From: Bacillus sp. FJAT-22090
GTDB taxonomy: Bacteria; Bacillota; Bacilli; Bacillales_A; Planococcaceae
Assembly (NCBI RefSeq): GCF_007676755.1
Contig: NZ_VEBK01000013.1
Location: 1 to 64,000, forward strand
Direction of reading: 5' to 3'
Length of the DNA: 64,000 nucleotides
A model generated the notes under the pieces. The model searched no databases. It was given only the letters and a program-made list of their open reading frames with translations, and had not been told where the DNA came from. Made by a program: the position numbers and the translations under genes. Shown here one piece after another: positions 1 through 7,898 of the stretch (position 1 is its first letter; each line of letters opens with the position of its first letter).

Positions 1-18
1 TTTATTTTAAAACAAAAA

Positions 19-60
19 AGACTGTAGGCAAACTCGAAATTTCGAGTTTGTCTACAGTCT
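19..60 (-). terminator. Long hairpin terminator downstream of the yitT-family gene
   Basis: Two 21-base arms (19-39 and 40-60) are complementary except for one G-T wobble. Read on the minus strand, the hairpin is followed by a T-rich run, so it can terminate the minus-strand gene that ends at 95. Confidence 0.7.
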
Positions 61-61
61 G

Positions 62-91
62 AACCGATTGCAGGTATTGCAATCGGTTTTT
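62..91 (+). terminator. Intrinsic terminator facing right
   Basis: Stem 62-72 pairs perfectly with 78-88 around a 5-base loop, with a T run on the + strand side. It probably ends a + strand transcript entering from left of the window. With the hairpin at 19-60 it separates convergent transcription. Confidence 0.6.
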
Positions 92-94
92 ACT

Positions 95-985
95 TTAGTG
101 AATATCTTTTTTCTTAAATCGTCCACCACGGACTTCTGCGATATTTCCAATCGCTAAAAATGCATGATCGTCAATTTCTTCTACAATCGATTTTAGTTTT
201 GCTTCTTCTAACCGAGTAACAACTGTGAAGATAACTTTTTTATTATCCCCCGTATAGGCACCTTCGCCGTGTAAGTATGTTACCCCACGACCGAGACGAT
301 CCATAATAGCATCCCCGATGTCCTCAATCTGCTCACTAATTATATAGATGGACTTAGATTCATCCAACCCTTGAATAACAATATCAATCGTTTTGAAAGC
401 GATGAAATAGGCTAAAAATGAATACATCGCCTGTTCCCATGTGAATACAAAGCCTGCCACACTAAAAATAACGAGGTTAATAATCATAATAATCTCGCCT
501 ACTGAAAATGGTAAGGCTTTGTTAAATAGAATTGCTAATATTTCAGATCCGTCTAAGGAACCACCATTACGAATTACGAGACCGACACCCATCCCTAAAA
601 CGATTCCCCCAAACACAGTTGAAAGTAATAAATCAGAAGTGATAGCATCGATATTATGTAAGTAAGATGTACAAATAGACAAAACAGTAATACCAAACAA
701 GGTTGATAATGCAAAGGTTTTACCTATTTGTTTATAACCAAGGAAAAAGAACGGGATATTGAGGATAAATATAAAAATACCTAAACGGAATCCCGTAAGA
801 TGTGAAATGATGATAGATACTCCCACAACACCACCGTCTAGTATTTGGTTGGGTACTAAGAATAGCTCCAATCCAACCGCCATTAAAATGGCTCCGATGG
901 CAATCATAAATGTACGCGCAAAGATGACTTTTTTAGGAGTATTTCTATGTGGAGTCTTTTTTGGTTCTAGTACTATGTCACTCAA
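95..985 (-). CDS. YitT family membrane protein (DUF161/DUF2179)
   Basis: 296-residue integral membrane protein of the YitT family (B. subtilis YitT, YqfU, YpjC and relatives), whose transported substrate or role is unproven. The N-terminal 200 residues hold about five or six hydrophobic segments, including the conserved glycine-rich stretch with NGGSLDGSE near residue 140. The last 90 residues form the soluble DUF2179 domain with a GEGAYTGD motif. The start is TTG at 983-985, preceded by an AGGAGA ribosome binding site at 991-996. It is a single-gene unit on the minus strand, divergent from the dedA-like gene at 1139. Family assignment is firm; function is unknown. Confidence 0.85.
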   Translation of the reverse strand: MSDIVLEPKKTPHRNTPKKVIFARTFMIAIGAILMAVGLELFLVPNQILDGGVVGVSIIISHLTGFRLGIFIFILNIPFFFLGYKQIGKTFALSTLFGITVLSICTSYLHNIDAITSDLLLSTVFGGIVLGMGVGLVIRNGGSLDGSEILAILFNKALPFSVGEIIMIINLVIFSVAGFVFTWEQAMYSFLAYFIAFKTIDIVIQGLDESKSIYIISEQIEDIGDAIMDRLGRGVTYLHGEGAYTGDNKKVIFTVVTRLEEAKLKSIVEEIDDHAFLAIGNIAEVRGGRFKKKDIH

Positions 986-1095
986 TTTAATCTCCTCTTT
1001 TCTGAAAATGTACCTATTCTTTTAGTTTATAGAATATAGTTATATTATTAAAGTGAAAAGCGTTTCATGTCATAAAAGTAGTCTTTTCAGACGTG

Positions 1096-1104
1096 TGTTA
1101 TAAT
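1096..1104 (+). promoter_or_regulatory. Extended -10 promoter element for the dedA-like gene
   Basis: A TGTTATAAT sequence (TG, one base, TATAAT) lies 35 bases before the start codon at 1139. No clear -35 box is seen at 17 bases, as is common for extended -10 promoters. Confidence 0.4.
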
Positions 1105-1138
1105 AAATGAGAAATTTTCTATGAAAGTGAGAATATAA

Positions 1139-1780
1139 ATGGGAATTATTCAAGGGTTGATCAGTTTTATTTTACATATTGACGAGCATTTAGTAGATAT
1201 CATTCAAATGTTTGATGTATGGTCGTATGCGATTTTGTTTTTGATTGTTTTTGTGGAAACGGGCGTTGTCATCTTTCCTTTTTTACCTGGTGATTCCTTA
1301 TTGTTTGCAAGTGGAGCATTTGCTGCAGTTGGAGCGTTTCATCTGGGATTATTGATACTCGTGTTTTTCGCGGCAGCTGTACTTGGAGATACGATGAATT
1401 ATCACATAGGAAAAAAGATTGGTACTTCGATACCTCCCAATAGCTTTCTTGGTAAATGGATCAATCAAGATAAAATGTTAAAGGCACAGCAGTTTTTTAA
1501 TAAGCACGGTGGTAAAACGATTGTTATAGCACGTTTTATGCCTTTTATCCGTACATTTGCACCGTTCGTAGCGGGAGCGAGCCAGATGCGTTATCGTTAC
1601 TTTATCCTCTATAATGTAATGGGAGCTGCATTATGGGTAGGCTTATGTACGATGCTTGGTTATTTCTTCGGGAATATCCCAATCATTAAAGAAAACTTTT
1701 CAACGGTTTTATTGCTTATAATATTCATCTCTGTATTACCTGGTATAATTGGATTTTTCAAAGGTCGAATGAAAAAATAG
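1139..1780 (+). CDS. DedA family membrane protein
   Basis: 213-residue member of the DedA/SNARE-associated (VTT) family of inner-membrane proteins. Family members act in membrane homeostasis, and some flip undecaprenyl phosphate or phosphatidylethanolamine. Visible features are an N-terminal re-entrant segment with the FPFLPGDS motif around residues 47-54, a glycine near residue 83 before a TM helix, and the conserved RFMPFIRTFAPFVAG stretch around residues 130-145 with its essential arginines. A last hydrophobic helix ends in a basic tail. The ribosome binding site is weak (GTGAG). It is followed directly by a terminator, so it is monocistronic. Substrate is not predictable from the sequence. 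Confidence 0.85.
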   Translation: MGIIQGLISFILHIDEHLVDIIQMFDVWSYAILFLIVFVETGVVIFPFLPGDSLLFASGAFAAVGAFHLGLLILVFFAAAVLGDTMNYHIGKKIGTSIPPNSFLGKWINQDKMLKAQQFFNKHGGKTIVIARFMPFIRTFAPFVAGASQMRYRYFILYNVMGAALWVGLCTMLGYFFGNIPIIKENFSTVLLLIIFISVLPGIIGFFKGRMKK

Positions 1781-1783
1781 ATG

Positions 1784-1813
1784 AAAGTGTTGCAAATGCT
1801 GCAACACTTTTTT
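1784..1813 (+). terminator. Intrinsic terminator after the dedA-like gene
   Basis: Perfect 11-bp stem (1784-1794 with 1800-1810), 5-base loop and a run of six T. It begins four bases after the stop codon. Confidence 0.85.
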
Positions 1814-1922
1814 AAGATAGGCAAGTTTATACACTTGATTTATTTCTACTTGCGTTACTACATAACTTCACTATCATGCCCTCTCTTATTCTTCTTGGAA
1901 ACTTCTGAAAAGGATTATTTTA

Positions 1923-1960
1923 TTGACAAAAATATCGGATGTAATTATGATGGTTACATC
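1923..1960 (+). promoter_or_regulatory. Sigma-A promoter with overlapping palindromic operator
   Basis: TTGACA at 1923-1928 and TATGAT at 1946-1951 are separated by exactly 17 bases. The -10 box lies inside an inverted repeat, GATGTAA (1938-1944) and TTACATC (1954-1960) with a 9-base centre. The same TGTAA-N9-TTACA arrangement recurs at 2431-2449 before the next gene. This suggests autoregulation by the Rrf2 protein encoded just downstream. Confidence 0.75.
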
Positions 1961-1975
1961 GAAAGGTGGTACGAT

Positions 1976-2404
1976 ATGAAAATCAGTAGTCGATTTACAG
2001 TTGCTGTTCATATACTATCTCTCATAACTTTAGATCGAAACATTGTTTGTACTTCTGAATGGATTGCAGAGAGTGTTAACACAAATCCAGTAGTTATTCG
2101 AAGGGTAATGGGTAAATTAAAAAAAGCTGGACTCATAGATATTCGACGTGGGCTTGGCGGGGCTACTCTTCAAAAACCTTTACATGACATATCATTATTA
2201 GATGTATACCGTGCGGTTGAAGTAGTTGAAGAGGGAGAGCTTTTTCAAATGCATGAAAATCCCAATCCCAATTGCCCTGTAGGTGCTAATATTCAAGCTG
2301 TGCTGGAGCTCATACTTTCCCGTGCACAAGAAGCAATGGAAGCAGTTTTAAAGGAAATTACGATGGAAGAGCTAGTTAAAGTATTAAGCCAAAAAATTGG
2401 ATAA
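1976..2404 (+). CDS. Rrf2 family transcriptional regulator (YwnA-like)
   Basis: 142-residue winged-helix repressor of the Rrf2 family. The HTH spans about residues 20-65 (CTSEWIAESVNTNPVVIRRV) and is followed by a wing with the RGLGGATL motif. Only one cysteine lies in the region where Fe-S Rrf2 proteins carry a three-cysteine cluster, so an Fe-S cluster is unlikely and it resembles the B. subtilis YwnA group. The ATG at 1976 has an AAAGGTGG binding site; a longer reading frame back to 1781 runs across a terminator and the promoter and is rejected. The next gene encodes a YwnB-like protein, the same pairing as ywnA-ywnB. The palindrome overlapping its own promoter suggests autoregulation. The signal sensed is unknown. 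Confidence 0.85.
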   Translation: MKISSRFTVAVHILSLITLDRNIVCTSEWIAESVNTNPVVIRRVMGKLKKAGLIDIRRGLGGATLQKPLHDISLLDVYRAVEVVEEGELFQMHENPNPNCPVGANIQAVLELILSRAQEAMEAVLKEITMEELVKVLSQKIG

Positions 2405-2429
2405 TTTATATTCAATTTTTTTGTAATAG

Positions 2430-2459
2430 TTGTAACTGTTTAGGTTACATCTATTTATA
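2430..2459 (+). promoter_or_regulatory. Second copy of the Rrf2-type operator before the NAD(P)-binding gene
   Basis: TGTAA (2431-2435), nine bases, then TTACA (2445-2449): the same arms and spacing as the operator at 1938-1960. A weak promoter (TTGTAA near 2430 and an AT-rich -10 near 2454) overlaps it. Confidence 0.6.
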
Positions 2460-2484
2460 TGAATTTAATCGGAGGGAAAAAAAC

Positions 2485-3123
2485 ATGAAAATAGGAGTTA
2501 TTGGAGCAACAGGAAAAGCAGGAAGACTTATCCTAGAAGAAGCAAAGTTAAGGGGTCATGAAGTGACGGCAATTGTAAGAGAAGCTGCTAAAGTGACTAC
2601 TCAAGACGTTAAAGTTTTGGAAAAAAATATACATGAACTTACATCAGAGATAATAAAACAATTTGATGTAGTGGTTAATGCTTTTGGTGCTCCCCTTGGT
2701 GATGAGCAAGCGCATGTGGATGCGGGGCATGCTTTAATAGAAGCCCTTAAAGGAACGGATACAAGGGCAGTTGTAGTAGGGGGCGCTGGAAGCTTATACG
2801 TAGATGAAGCCAAGACGGTTCGAGTAATCGACACACCTGATTTTCCAGATATATTTAAGCCAACTGCCACAGGACAAGGGAGAAACTTAAAAGAATTACA
2901 AGAGACAACTGATATTAAATGGACATTTGTTAGTCCTGCTGGTCACTTTGATCCAGATGGTACAAGAACAGGATCTTATAAATTAGGAAAAGACAATTTA
3001 ATATTAAACTCAAAAGGTGATAGCTACATTAGTTACGCAGACTACGCTATTGCCATTGTAGATGAAATAGAAAATCCTCAGCATATGAATGAACGTTTTT
3101 CAGTTGTTTCAGAAATGGAGTAA
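2485..3123 (+). CDS. NAD(P)-dependent epimerase/reductase-like protein (YwnB-like)
   Basis: 212-residue atypical short-chain dehydrogenase with an NAD(P)H-binding Rossmann fold. The nucleotide-binding glycine motif GATGKAG occupies residues 7-13, and VVVNAFGAPLG follows beta strand 4. The VGGAGSLYV segment near residues 98-106 is typical of this YwnB/anamorsin-like NAD(P)-binding group, whose substrates are mostly unknown. The canonical YxxxK catalytic pair of classical SDRs is not evident. It starts with ATG after a GGAGGG site. It lies 5 bases before a luciferase-like oxidoreductase and behind a shared operator, so the Rrf2 regulator probably controls both genes. A role in redox or electrophile stress is inference. 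Confidence 0.8.
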   Translation: MKIGVIGATGKAGRLILEEAKLRGHEVTAIVREAAKVTTQDVKVLEKNIHELTSEIIKQFDVVVNAFGAPLGDEQAHVDAGHALIEALKGTDTRAVVVGGAGSLYVDEAKTVRVIDTPDFPDIFKPTATGQGRNLKELQETTDIKWTFVSPAGHFDPDGTRTGSYKLGKDNLILNSKGDSYISYADYAIAIVDEIENPQHMNERFSVVSEME

Positions 3124-3128
3124 AAATA

Positions 3129-4178
3129 ATGGGTAATGGAATTGAAATCGGTATATATACACTAGGAGATATCGGTATGAATCCTCATACTAAAAGTACA
3201 ATGAGTATGCAGCAACGCCTAAAAGAAATAATAGAAATGGCTAAACTGGCAGATGATGCAGGGCTTGATATTTTTGGGGTAGGAGAACACCATCGCCTAG
3301 ATTACGTGGCATCTTCTCCGGCGGTGGTCCTATCTGCTATCGCTCAAATAACAAAGAACATCAAGTTGACCAGTGCAACGTCTGTGTTAGGCACTTTGGA
3401 TCCAGTTCGGTTATTTGAGGACTTTGCAACAGTAGATTTATTATCAAATGGTAGGGCCGAAGTTATAGCGGGAAGAGGGGCATTTATAGAGTCGTTTCCT
3501 TTGTTTGGATATGATTTAGACGACTATGATGCTTTGTTTGAAGAAAATATCAAGTTGTTTCAGCAGTTGAATAAGGAAGAGATTGTCTCCTGGCAAGGAC
3601 AATTTCGTTCGAATCTTACAAATGCTATGATTTCGCCTCGACCAGTTCAAGAGAAGCTTCCACTTTGGGTCGGTGTTGGTGGAACACCCGAGAGTGCGAT
3701 TAGAGCAGGAAGGCTTGGAACTGGGATGGCACTCGCTATATTAGGAGGAGATCCTATACGATTCAAACCGTTAGTGGATTTGTATCGTCAAGCGGGCTTA
3801 GAAGCTGGTCATACGAGTAATAGCTTAAAGGTGGGGGTAACTGGCCATACTTATATAGCAAATGAGTCCCAACAAGCAAAAAATGAGTTTTACCCATATT
3901 ATTCGAACTATTGGACCTATGTAAATAAGCAAAGAGGGGTGGAAACTAGAATCTCTCGTACTGAATTTGAACAGATGACGAGACCAGAAACAGCTCTTTT
4001 TGTAGGCAGTCCTGCAGAAATTATTGAAAAAGTTTTATATCAATATGAACTTTTTGGACATCAGCGATTCATCGCGCAAATGGATATCGGTGGGCAATCT
4101 CTGAAAGAGATTGCAAAAGGGATTGAACTTCTCGCTTCAAAAGTCGCTCCGGTAGTACGCAGAGAAACAAGTAAATAG
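3129..4178 (+). CDS. LLM class flavin-dependent oxidoreductase
   Basis: 349-residue luciferase-like monooxygenase. The TIM-barrel signature is present: AKLADDAGLDIFGVGEHH near residues 37-54, SSPAVVLSAIAQITKNIKL, and the RAEVIAGRGA segment near residues 105-120. Such enzymes use reduced flavin, often supplied by a separate reductase, to oxidise small organic substrates. It starts 5 bases after the previous stop, so the two genes are very likely co-transcribed and may act together, with the upstream protein binding NAD(P)H. The ATG has a poor ribosome binding site, consistent with translational coupling. Length is normal for the family and a strong terminator follows. Substrate unknown. Confidence 0.85.
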   Translation: MGNGIEIGIYTLGDIGMNPHTKSTMSMQQRLKEIIEMAKLADDAGLDIFGVGEHHRLDYVASSPAVVLSAIAQITKNIKLTSATSVLGTLDPVRLFEDFATVDLLSNGRAEVIAGRGAFIESFPLFGYDLDDYDALFEENIKLFQQLNKEEIVSWQGQFRSNLTNAMISPRPVQEKLPLWVGVGGTPESAIRAGRLGTGMALAILGGDPIRFKPLVDLYRQAGLEAGHTSNSLKVGVTGHTYIANESQQAKNEFYPYYSNYWTYVNKQRGVETRISRTEFEQMTRPETALFVGSPAEIIEKVLYQYELFGHQRFIAQMDIGGQSLKEIAKGIELLASKVAPVVRRETSK

Positions 4179-4190
4179 CTATAAGAAAGA

Positions 4191-4226
4191 TGGTTCAGTT
4201 GCAGTTACGCAATTGAGCCATTTTTT
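4191..4226 (+). terminator. Intrinsic terminator after the LLM oxidoreductase gene
   Basis: 12-bp stem (4191-4202 with 4209-4220, one wobble pair), 6-base loop and a run of six T. Confidence 0.85.
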
Positions 4227-4386
4227 ATATAAATATATTAAACTAAATAATTGTAATCTTTAGTCTAATCTGACAGAATGAATATAAGACTATTTTTATT
4301 TTAATAGTTTTGCAAACGCATACAAATCTATGTGAAGGCATATATATTTGTGATGTGCAAAAGATACTTAGGGGAGGAATTACAGA

Positions 4387-5907
4387 ATGGTTTATGCATT
4401 TCCGAATACAGAAGGCTCGAAGGTTTCGTTTAAGGACAAGTATGAAAACTATATTAACGGTGAATGGACACCCCCAGTAAAAGGACAATACTTTGATAAT
4501 GTTACACCAGTTACAGGTAAAGCATTTACACAAATTGCACGGTCAACTGCAGAAGATATTGAGCTGGCATTAGATGCGGCACATGCGGCAAAGGATGCTT
4601 GGGGCAAGACTTCTGTAGCAGAACGTTCAAATATATTAAATAAAATTGCGAATCGTATGGAAGAAAATCTAGAGATGCTTGCAGTAGCAGAAACATGGGA
4701 CAACGGAAAAGCAGTACGTGAAACGTTAAATGCCGATCTACCGCTCGCAATTGATCATTTCCGTTATTTTGCGGGAGCAATACGGGCACAAGAAGGCGGA
4801 TTAAGTCAGATTGACAACGATACGGTTGCCTATCATTTCCACGAACCGCTAGGTGTAGTCGGACAAATTATCCCTTGGAACTTTCCTATTTTAATGGCAG
4901 TGTGGAAGCTTGCACCGGCACTCGCAGCTGGTAACTGCGTAGTCTTGAAGCCTGCTGAACAAACACCAGCATCTATTTTGGTGCTAACGGAGCTAATCGG
5001 AGACCTATTGCCACCTGGTGTTTTAAATATTGTGAATGGTTTTGGTTTGGAAGCTGGAAAGCCACTAGCTTCTAGTCCACGTATTAGTAAAATTGCATTT
5101 ACAGGAGAAACGACTACTGGAAGATTGATCATGCAATATGCTTCTCAAAACTTAATCCCAGTAACATTAGAACTCGGAGGAAAGTCTCCAAATATTTTCT
5201 TTGAAGATATTATGGATGAAGATGATGCATTCTTAGATAAAGCGGTAGAAGGATTCGTTCTATTTGCCCTTAACCAAGGGGAAGTATGTACATGCCCTTC
5301 ACGTGTTCTCATCCAAGAATCTATCTATGACAAATTCATGGAACGTGTTCTGGCACGAGTTGAAGCTATTCAAACAGGAAACCCATTAGATCCGAATGTT
5401 ATGATGGGGGCACAGGCATCTACTGAACAAATGGAGAAAATCCTATCTTATTTAGATATTGGTAAGCAAGAAGGAGCAGAATGTTTAATCGGTGGGGAAC
5501 GTAATACGCTAGACGGAGAATTTGCAGAAGGCTATTATATTAAACCAACCGTGTTCAAAGGAAATAATAAAATGCGCATTTTCCAAGAGGAAATTTTCGG
5601 TCCAGTTGTGTCTGTTACGACATTTAAAACGAAGGAAGAAGCATTGGAAATTGCAAACGATACGTTGTATGGACTAGGTTCTGGTATTTGGACGCGTGAC
5701 ATGAATACCGCGTACCGTTTTGGAAGAGGAATTCAAGCAGGTCGTGTATGGACAAACTGTTATCACCAATATCCTGCACATGCTGCTTTTGGTGGGTATA
5801 AAATGTCTGGAGTAGGACGTGAAAATCATTTGATGATGTTGGGTCATTACCAACAAACGAAAAACTTACTTGTGAGCTATAGTGAAAACAAACTAGGGTT
5901 TTTCTGA
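4387..5907 (+). CDS. NAD-dependent aldehyde dehydrogenase (ExaC/AldA/AcoD type)
   Basis: 506-residue aldehyde dehydrogenase superfamily enzyme that oxidises an aliphatic aldehyde, probably acetaldehyde or a similar short chain, to the acid with NAD+. Catalytic residues are visible: Cys301 in QGEVCTCPS, the general base Glu262 in LELGGKSP, the PWNFP motif at about 163-167, and FTGETTTG of the cofactor site near 239. The double cysteine (301 and 303) is typical of the AcoD/ExaC group. ATG is preceded by GGGGAGG. A DUF779 gene follows 20 bases downstream, a pairing widely seen with this type of aldehyde dehydrogenase. It lies far from the eut locus, so any link to ethanolamine-derived acetaldehyde is conjecture. 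Confidence 0.88.
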   Translation: MVYAFPNTEGSKVSFKDKYENYINGEWTPPVKGQYFDNVTPVTGKAFTQIARSTAEDIELALDAAHAAKDAWGKTSVAERSNILNKIANRMEENLEMLAVAETWDNGKAVRETLNADLPLAIDHFRYFAGAIRAQEGGLSQIDNDTVAYHFHEPLGVVGQIIPWNFPILMAVWKLAPALAAGNCVVLKPAEQTPASILVLTELIGDLLPPGVLNIVNGFGLEAGKPLASSPRISKIAFTGETTTGRLIMQYASQNLIPVTLELGGKSPNIFFEDIMDEDDAFLDKAVEGFVLFALNQGEVCTCPSRVLIQESIYDKFMERVLARVEAIQTGNPLDPNVMMGAQASTEQMEKILSYLDIGKQEGAECLIGGERNTLDGEFAEGYYIKPTVFKGNNKMRIFQEEIFGPVVSVTTFKTKEEALEIANDTLYGLGSGIWTRDMNTAYRFGRGIQAGRVWTNCYHQYPAHAAFGGYKMSGVGRENHLMMLGHYQQTKNLLVSYSENKLGFF

Positions 5908-5927
5908 TAAAGGAAGGGTGAGTGTGG

Positions 5928-6284
5928 ATGGTTGAACGCGTAATAGCTACAGACGCTGCACTGGAACTCATTGAATTATTGAAAAACAAGCATGGTGATT
6001 TAATGTTCCACCAGTCAGGAGGCTGCTGTGATGGTTCTTCTCCCATGTGTTATCCAAATGGAGACCTCATCATCGGTGATCAAGACGTGCTCCTAGGTTC
6101 GATTGGGAATATGCCATTTTATATGCATAAAAGCCAGTTCGATTACTGGAAGCATACGCAGCTTATTATTGATGTAGTGGAGGGCAGGGGAGGAATGTTT
6201 TCTCTCGAAGGAGTAGAAGGGAAACGTTTTCTCACAAGGTCTCGAGCGTTTACTGATGAAGAAAACAAACAATTACAAGCTTAA
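5928..6284 (+). CDS. DUF779 domain-containing protein
   Basis: 118-residue cytosolic protein of the DUF779 family, of unknown biochemical function, regularly encoded beside ExaC/AcoD-type aldehyde dehydrogenases as it is here. The conserved SGGCCDGSSPMC segment near residues 26-37 carries three cysteines that could bind metal or react with aldehyde. I chose ATG at 5928 because it lies about 9 bases after the GGAAGG site; the in-frame GTG at 5922 is too close to it. A terminator follows. A role as an accessory or chaperone for the dehydrogenase is inferred only from neighbourhood. Confidence 0.82.
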   Translation: MVERVIATDAALELIELLKNKHGDLMFHQSGGCCDGSSPMCYPNGDLIIGDQDVLLGSIGNMPFYMHKSQFDYWKHTQLIIDVVEGRGGMFSLEGVEGKRFLTRSRAFTDEENKQLQA

Positions 6285-6290
6285 CTAAAA

Positions 6291-6332
6291 AGCGAATTGG
6301 AGAGTCGATTTAGACTTTCTAATTCGCTTTTA
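6291..6332 (+). terminator. Intrinsic terminator after the aldehyde dehydrogenase-DUF779 operon
   Basis: A 16-base arm (6291-6306) pairs with 6313-6328 with few mismatches, followed by a T-rich tail. Confidence 0.8.
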
Positions 6333-6398
6333 TTTCGTCTAATGATGGGATTAGGCTATACTGTACACATAATAATTGAATGAAAGAGGTTAGAGACA

Positions 6399-7130
6399 AT
6401 GGTAGAAAAACTATTACGTGCGCATGCATCAGTCAGAAAGTACAAAAATTATACATTATCTACAGAAGAGGTTACAGAGCTTATTGAAACAGCTCAACAT
6501 GCGGCAAGTTCCCACTTTGTGCAAGCGTATAGTGTTATTTGGGTAACAGATGAATCAAAAAAAGAAGAGCTCGGAAGATTGTCCAAAAACCCTAAGCAGT
6601 TCGAAACGGCAGGGGCAGCTTTCCTTTTATGTGCAGATTTTAATCGTCTTCAGGTTGCGGGAAATCTACATAATACGAATATTGAAATAGATACGACAGA
6701 AAATGTATTGGTTGGAACTGTCGATGTGGCCCTATTTGCTCAAAATTTAGTTATTGCTGCAGAATCTAAAGGATATGGTATTTGCTTCATAGGTGGTGTA
6801 CGTAATAACCCAACAGAGATTAGTCAATTGTTTGACCTGCCACAAGGTGTCTTCCCTCTATTTGCAATTACATTAGGTGTGCCAGATCAGCAAAATGAGG
6901 TAAAGCCCCGTTTGCCAGTAGCTGCTGTATTACATGAGAACAAATACAATAGCAAGAAATATGAATTGTTGTTGAAAGAGTATGATCATACGATGGAAGA
7001 ATATTATGCAGGCCGTGAAACCAACCAAAAAGTAACAAATTGGACATCTCAAATGGCTGAATTTCTTGAAAAGCCACGTCGGCCACATATGGCGGAGTTT
7101 CTTGCAAGTAAAGGATTTCATTTGAAATGA
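6399..7130 (+). CDS. NADPH-dependent FMN oxidoreductase, NfsA/NfrA family nitroreductase
   Basis: 243-residue flavoenzyme of the NfsA/NfrA (FRP) nitroreductase group, which uses NADPH to reduce nitro compounds, quinones or free FMN. The N-terminal HASVRKYKN motif (residues 9-17) is the conserved arginine and serine phosphate-binding element for FMN. SSHFVQAY near 37-44 and the GYGICFIGGVRNNP segment near 127-140 (the glycine-rich flavin loop) are also present. Length matches B. subtilis NfrA1 and NfrA2 (about 249). Its stop codon overlaps the start of the next gene by 4 bases, so the two genes are translationally coupled. Confidence 0.85.
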   Translation: MVEKLLRAHASVRKYKNYTLSTEEVTELIETAQHAASSHFVQAYSVIWVTDESKKEELGRLSKNPKQFETAGAAFLLCADFNRLQVAGNLHNTNIEIDTTENVLVGTVDVALFAQNLVIAAESKGYGICFIGGVRNNPTEISQLFDLPQGVFPLFAITLGVPDQQNEVKPRLPVAAVLHENKYNSKKYELLLKEYDHTMEEYYAGRETNQKVTNWTSQMAEFLEKPRRPHMAEFLASKGFHLK

Positions 7131-7795
7131 AGTGGTCAACAGAGCTAGTGAAAAGCTATATGGAGCCACATCGCAATAAAGAAAATGCAATGCCAATGGC
7201 TAATTATATGAAAAATAATTTTCCGTTCCTAGGTATCAAAACGCCAGAACGAAGAGCGATATTACGTCGACTTATAAAAGAAAATGAAATTCCTCCATAC
7301 TCAACAGTAAAAGATGAAGTATGGGCACTTTTTCAATTAGAAGAGAGAGAATATCATTATATAGCAATTGAATTATTCGCTAAATACTCAAACCAATTAA
7401 CGGTAGAAGATTTACCATTTTGCCTTAGGCTGATCGAGCATAAGTCATGGTGGGATAGTGTGGATAGTATCGCTCCTAAAATCGTTGGAGACATTGTCAA
7501 AGCCAATCGGATAGAAGGGGAGGCTGTTATGATAGAGTGGGCTAAGTCTGCTAATATGTGGACAAATCGGGCTTCTATTCTACATCAGCTCAAATATAAG
7601 AAGGATACTAATGAGGAACTCCTATTTGCAACCATTAAACGACATGCAGCTTCAAAGGAGTTTTTCATCCAAAAATCGATAGGCTGGGTACTAAGAGAAT
7701 ATGCAAAAACAAATCCTGAGGTTGTGCGTCAGTTTGTAGAAAGCACGAAATTAGCCCCTTTAAGTAAAAGAGAAGCGCTAAAGCATATTAAATAG
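7127..7795 (+). CDS. DNA alkylation repair protein, AlkD family
   Basis: 222-residue HEAT-repeat DNA glycosylase of the AlkC/AlkD superfamily, which excises N3- and N7-alkylated purines. The active-site pattern of B. cereus AlkD is recognisable: KSWWDSVDSIAP near residues 104-115 (Trp and catalytic Asp), MWTNRASI near 144-151 (DNA-contacting Arg) and IGWVLREYAK near 184-193 (Trp). ATG overlaps the nitroreductase stop. The coupling of a nitroreductase with an alkyl-base glycosylase is suggestive, because nitroreduction can generate DNA-reactive species, but this is inference. Confidence 0.85.
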   Translation: MKWSTELVKSYMEPHRNKENAMPMANYMKNNFPFLGIKTPERRAILRRLIKENEIPPYSTVKDEVWALFQLEEREYHYIAIELFAKYSNQLTVEDLPFCLRLIEHKSWWDSVDSIAPKIVGDIVKANRIEGEAVMIEWAKSANMWTNRASILHQLKYKKDTNEELLFATIKRHAASKEFFIQKSIGWVLREYAKTNPEVVRQFVESTKLAPLSKREALKHIK

Positions 7796-7846
7796 GAAAA
7801 GTAAGAAAAAGGTGCTCCAATCACAAACGCGGTATAATTCCATTTT

Positions 7847-7881
7847 AAAAGTACCATGAACGGGGTGTTCATGGTACTTTT
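7847..7881. terminator. Bidirectional terminator between convergent genes
   Basis: Perfect 15-bp stem (7847-7861 with 7867-7881) and GGGGT loop, with A-rich and T-rich ends on both sides. It lies between a + strand gene ending at 7795 and a minus-strand gene ending at 7899. Confidence 0.85.
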
Positions 7882-7898
7882 TCATAGTCTTTCCTATC

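Noticed and set aside
1781..1975. N-terminal extension of the Rrf2 regulator by 65 codons
   Set aside because: It would be translated through a terminator, a consensus promoter and an operator; the ATG at 1976 has its own ribosome binding site.
4334..4352. Sigma-54-like GG/GT element upstream of the aldehyde dehydrogenase gene
   Set aside because: The distance between GG and the -12 element is one base too long and the -12 GC is replaced by GT.
5624..6046. Long antisense frames inside the aldehyde dehydrogenase, eut, mcsB and clpC genes
   Set aside because: They have no ribosome binding sites or family features and lie opposite clearly conserved coding sequences.
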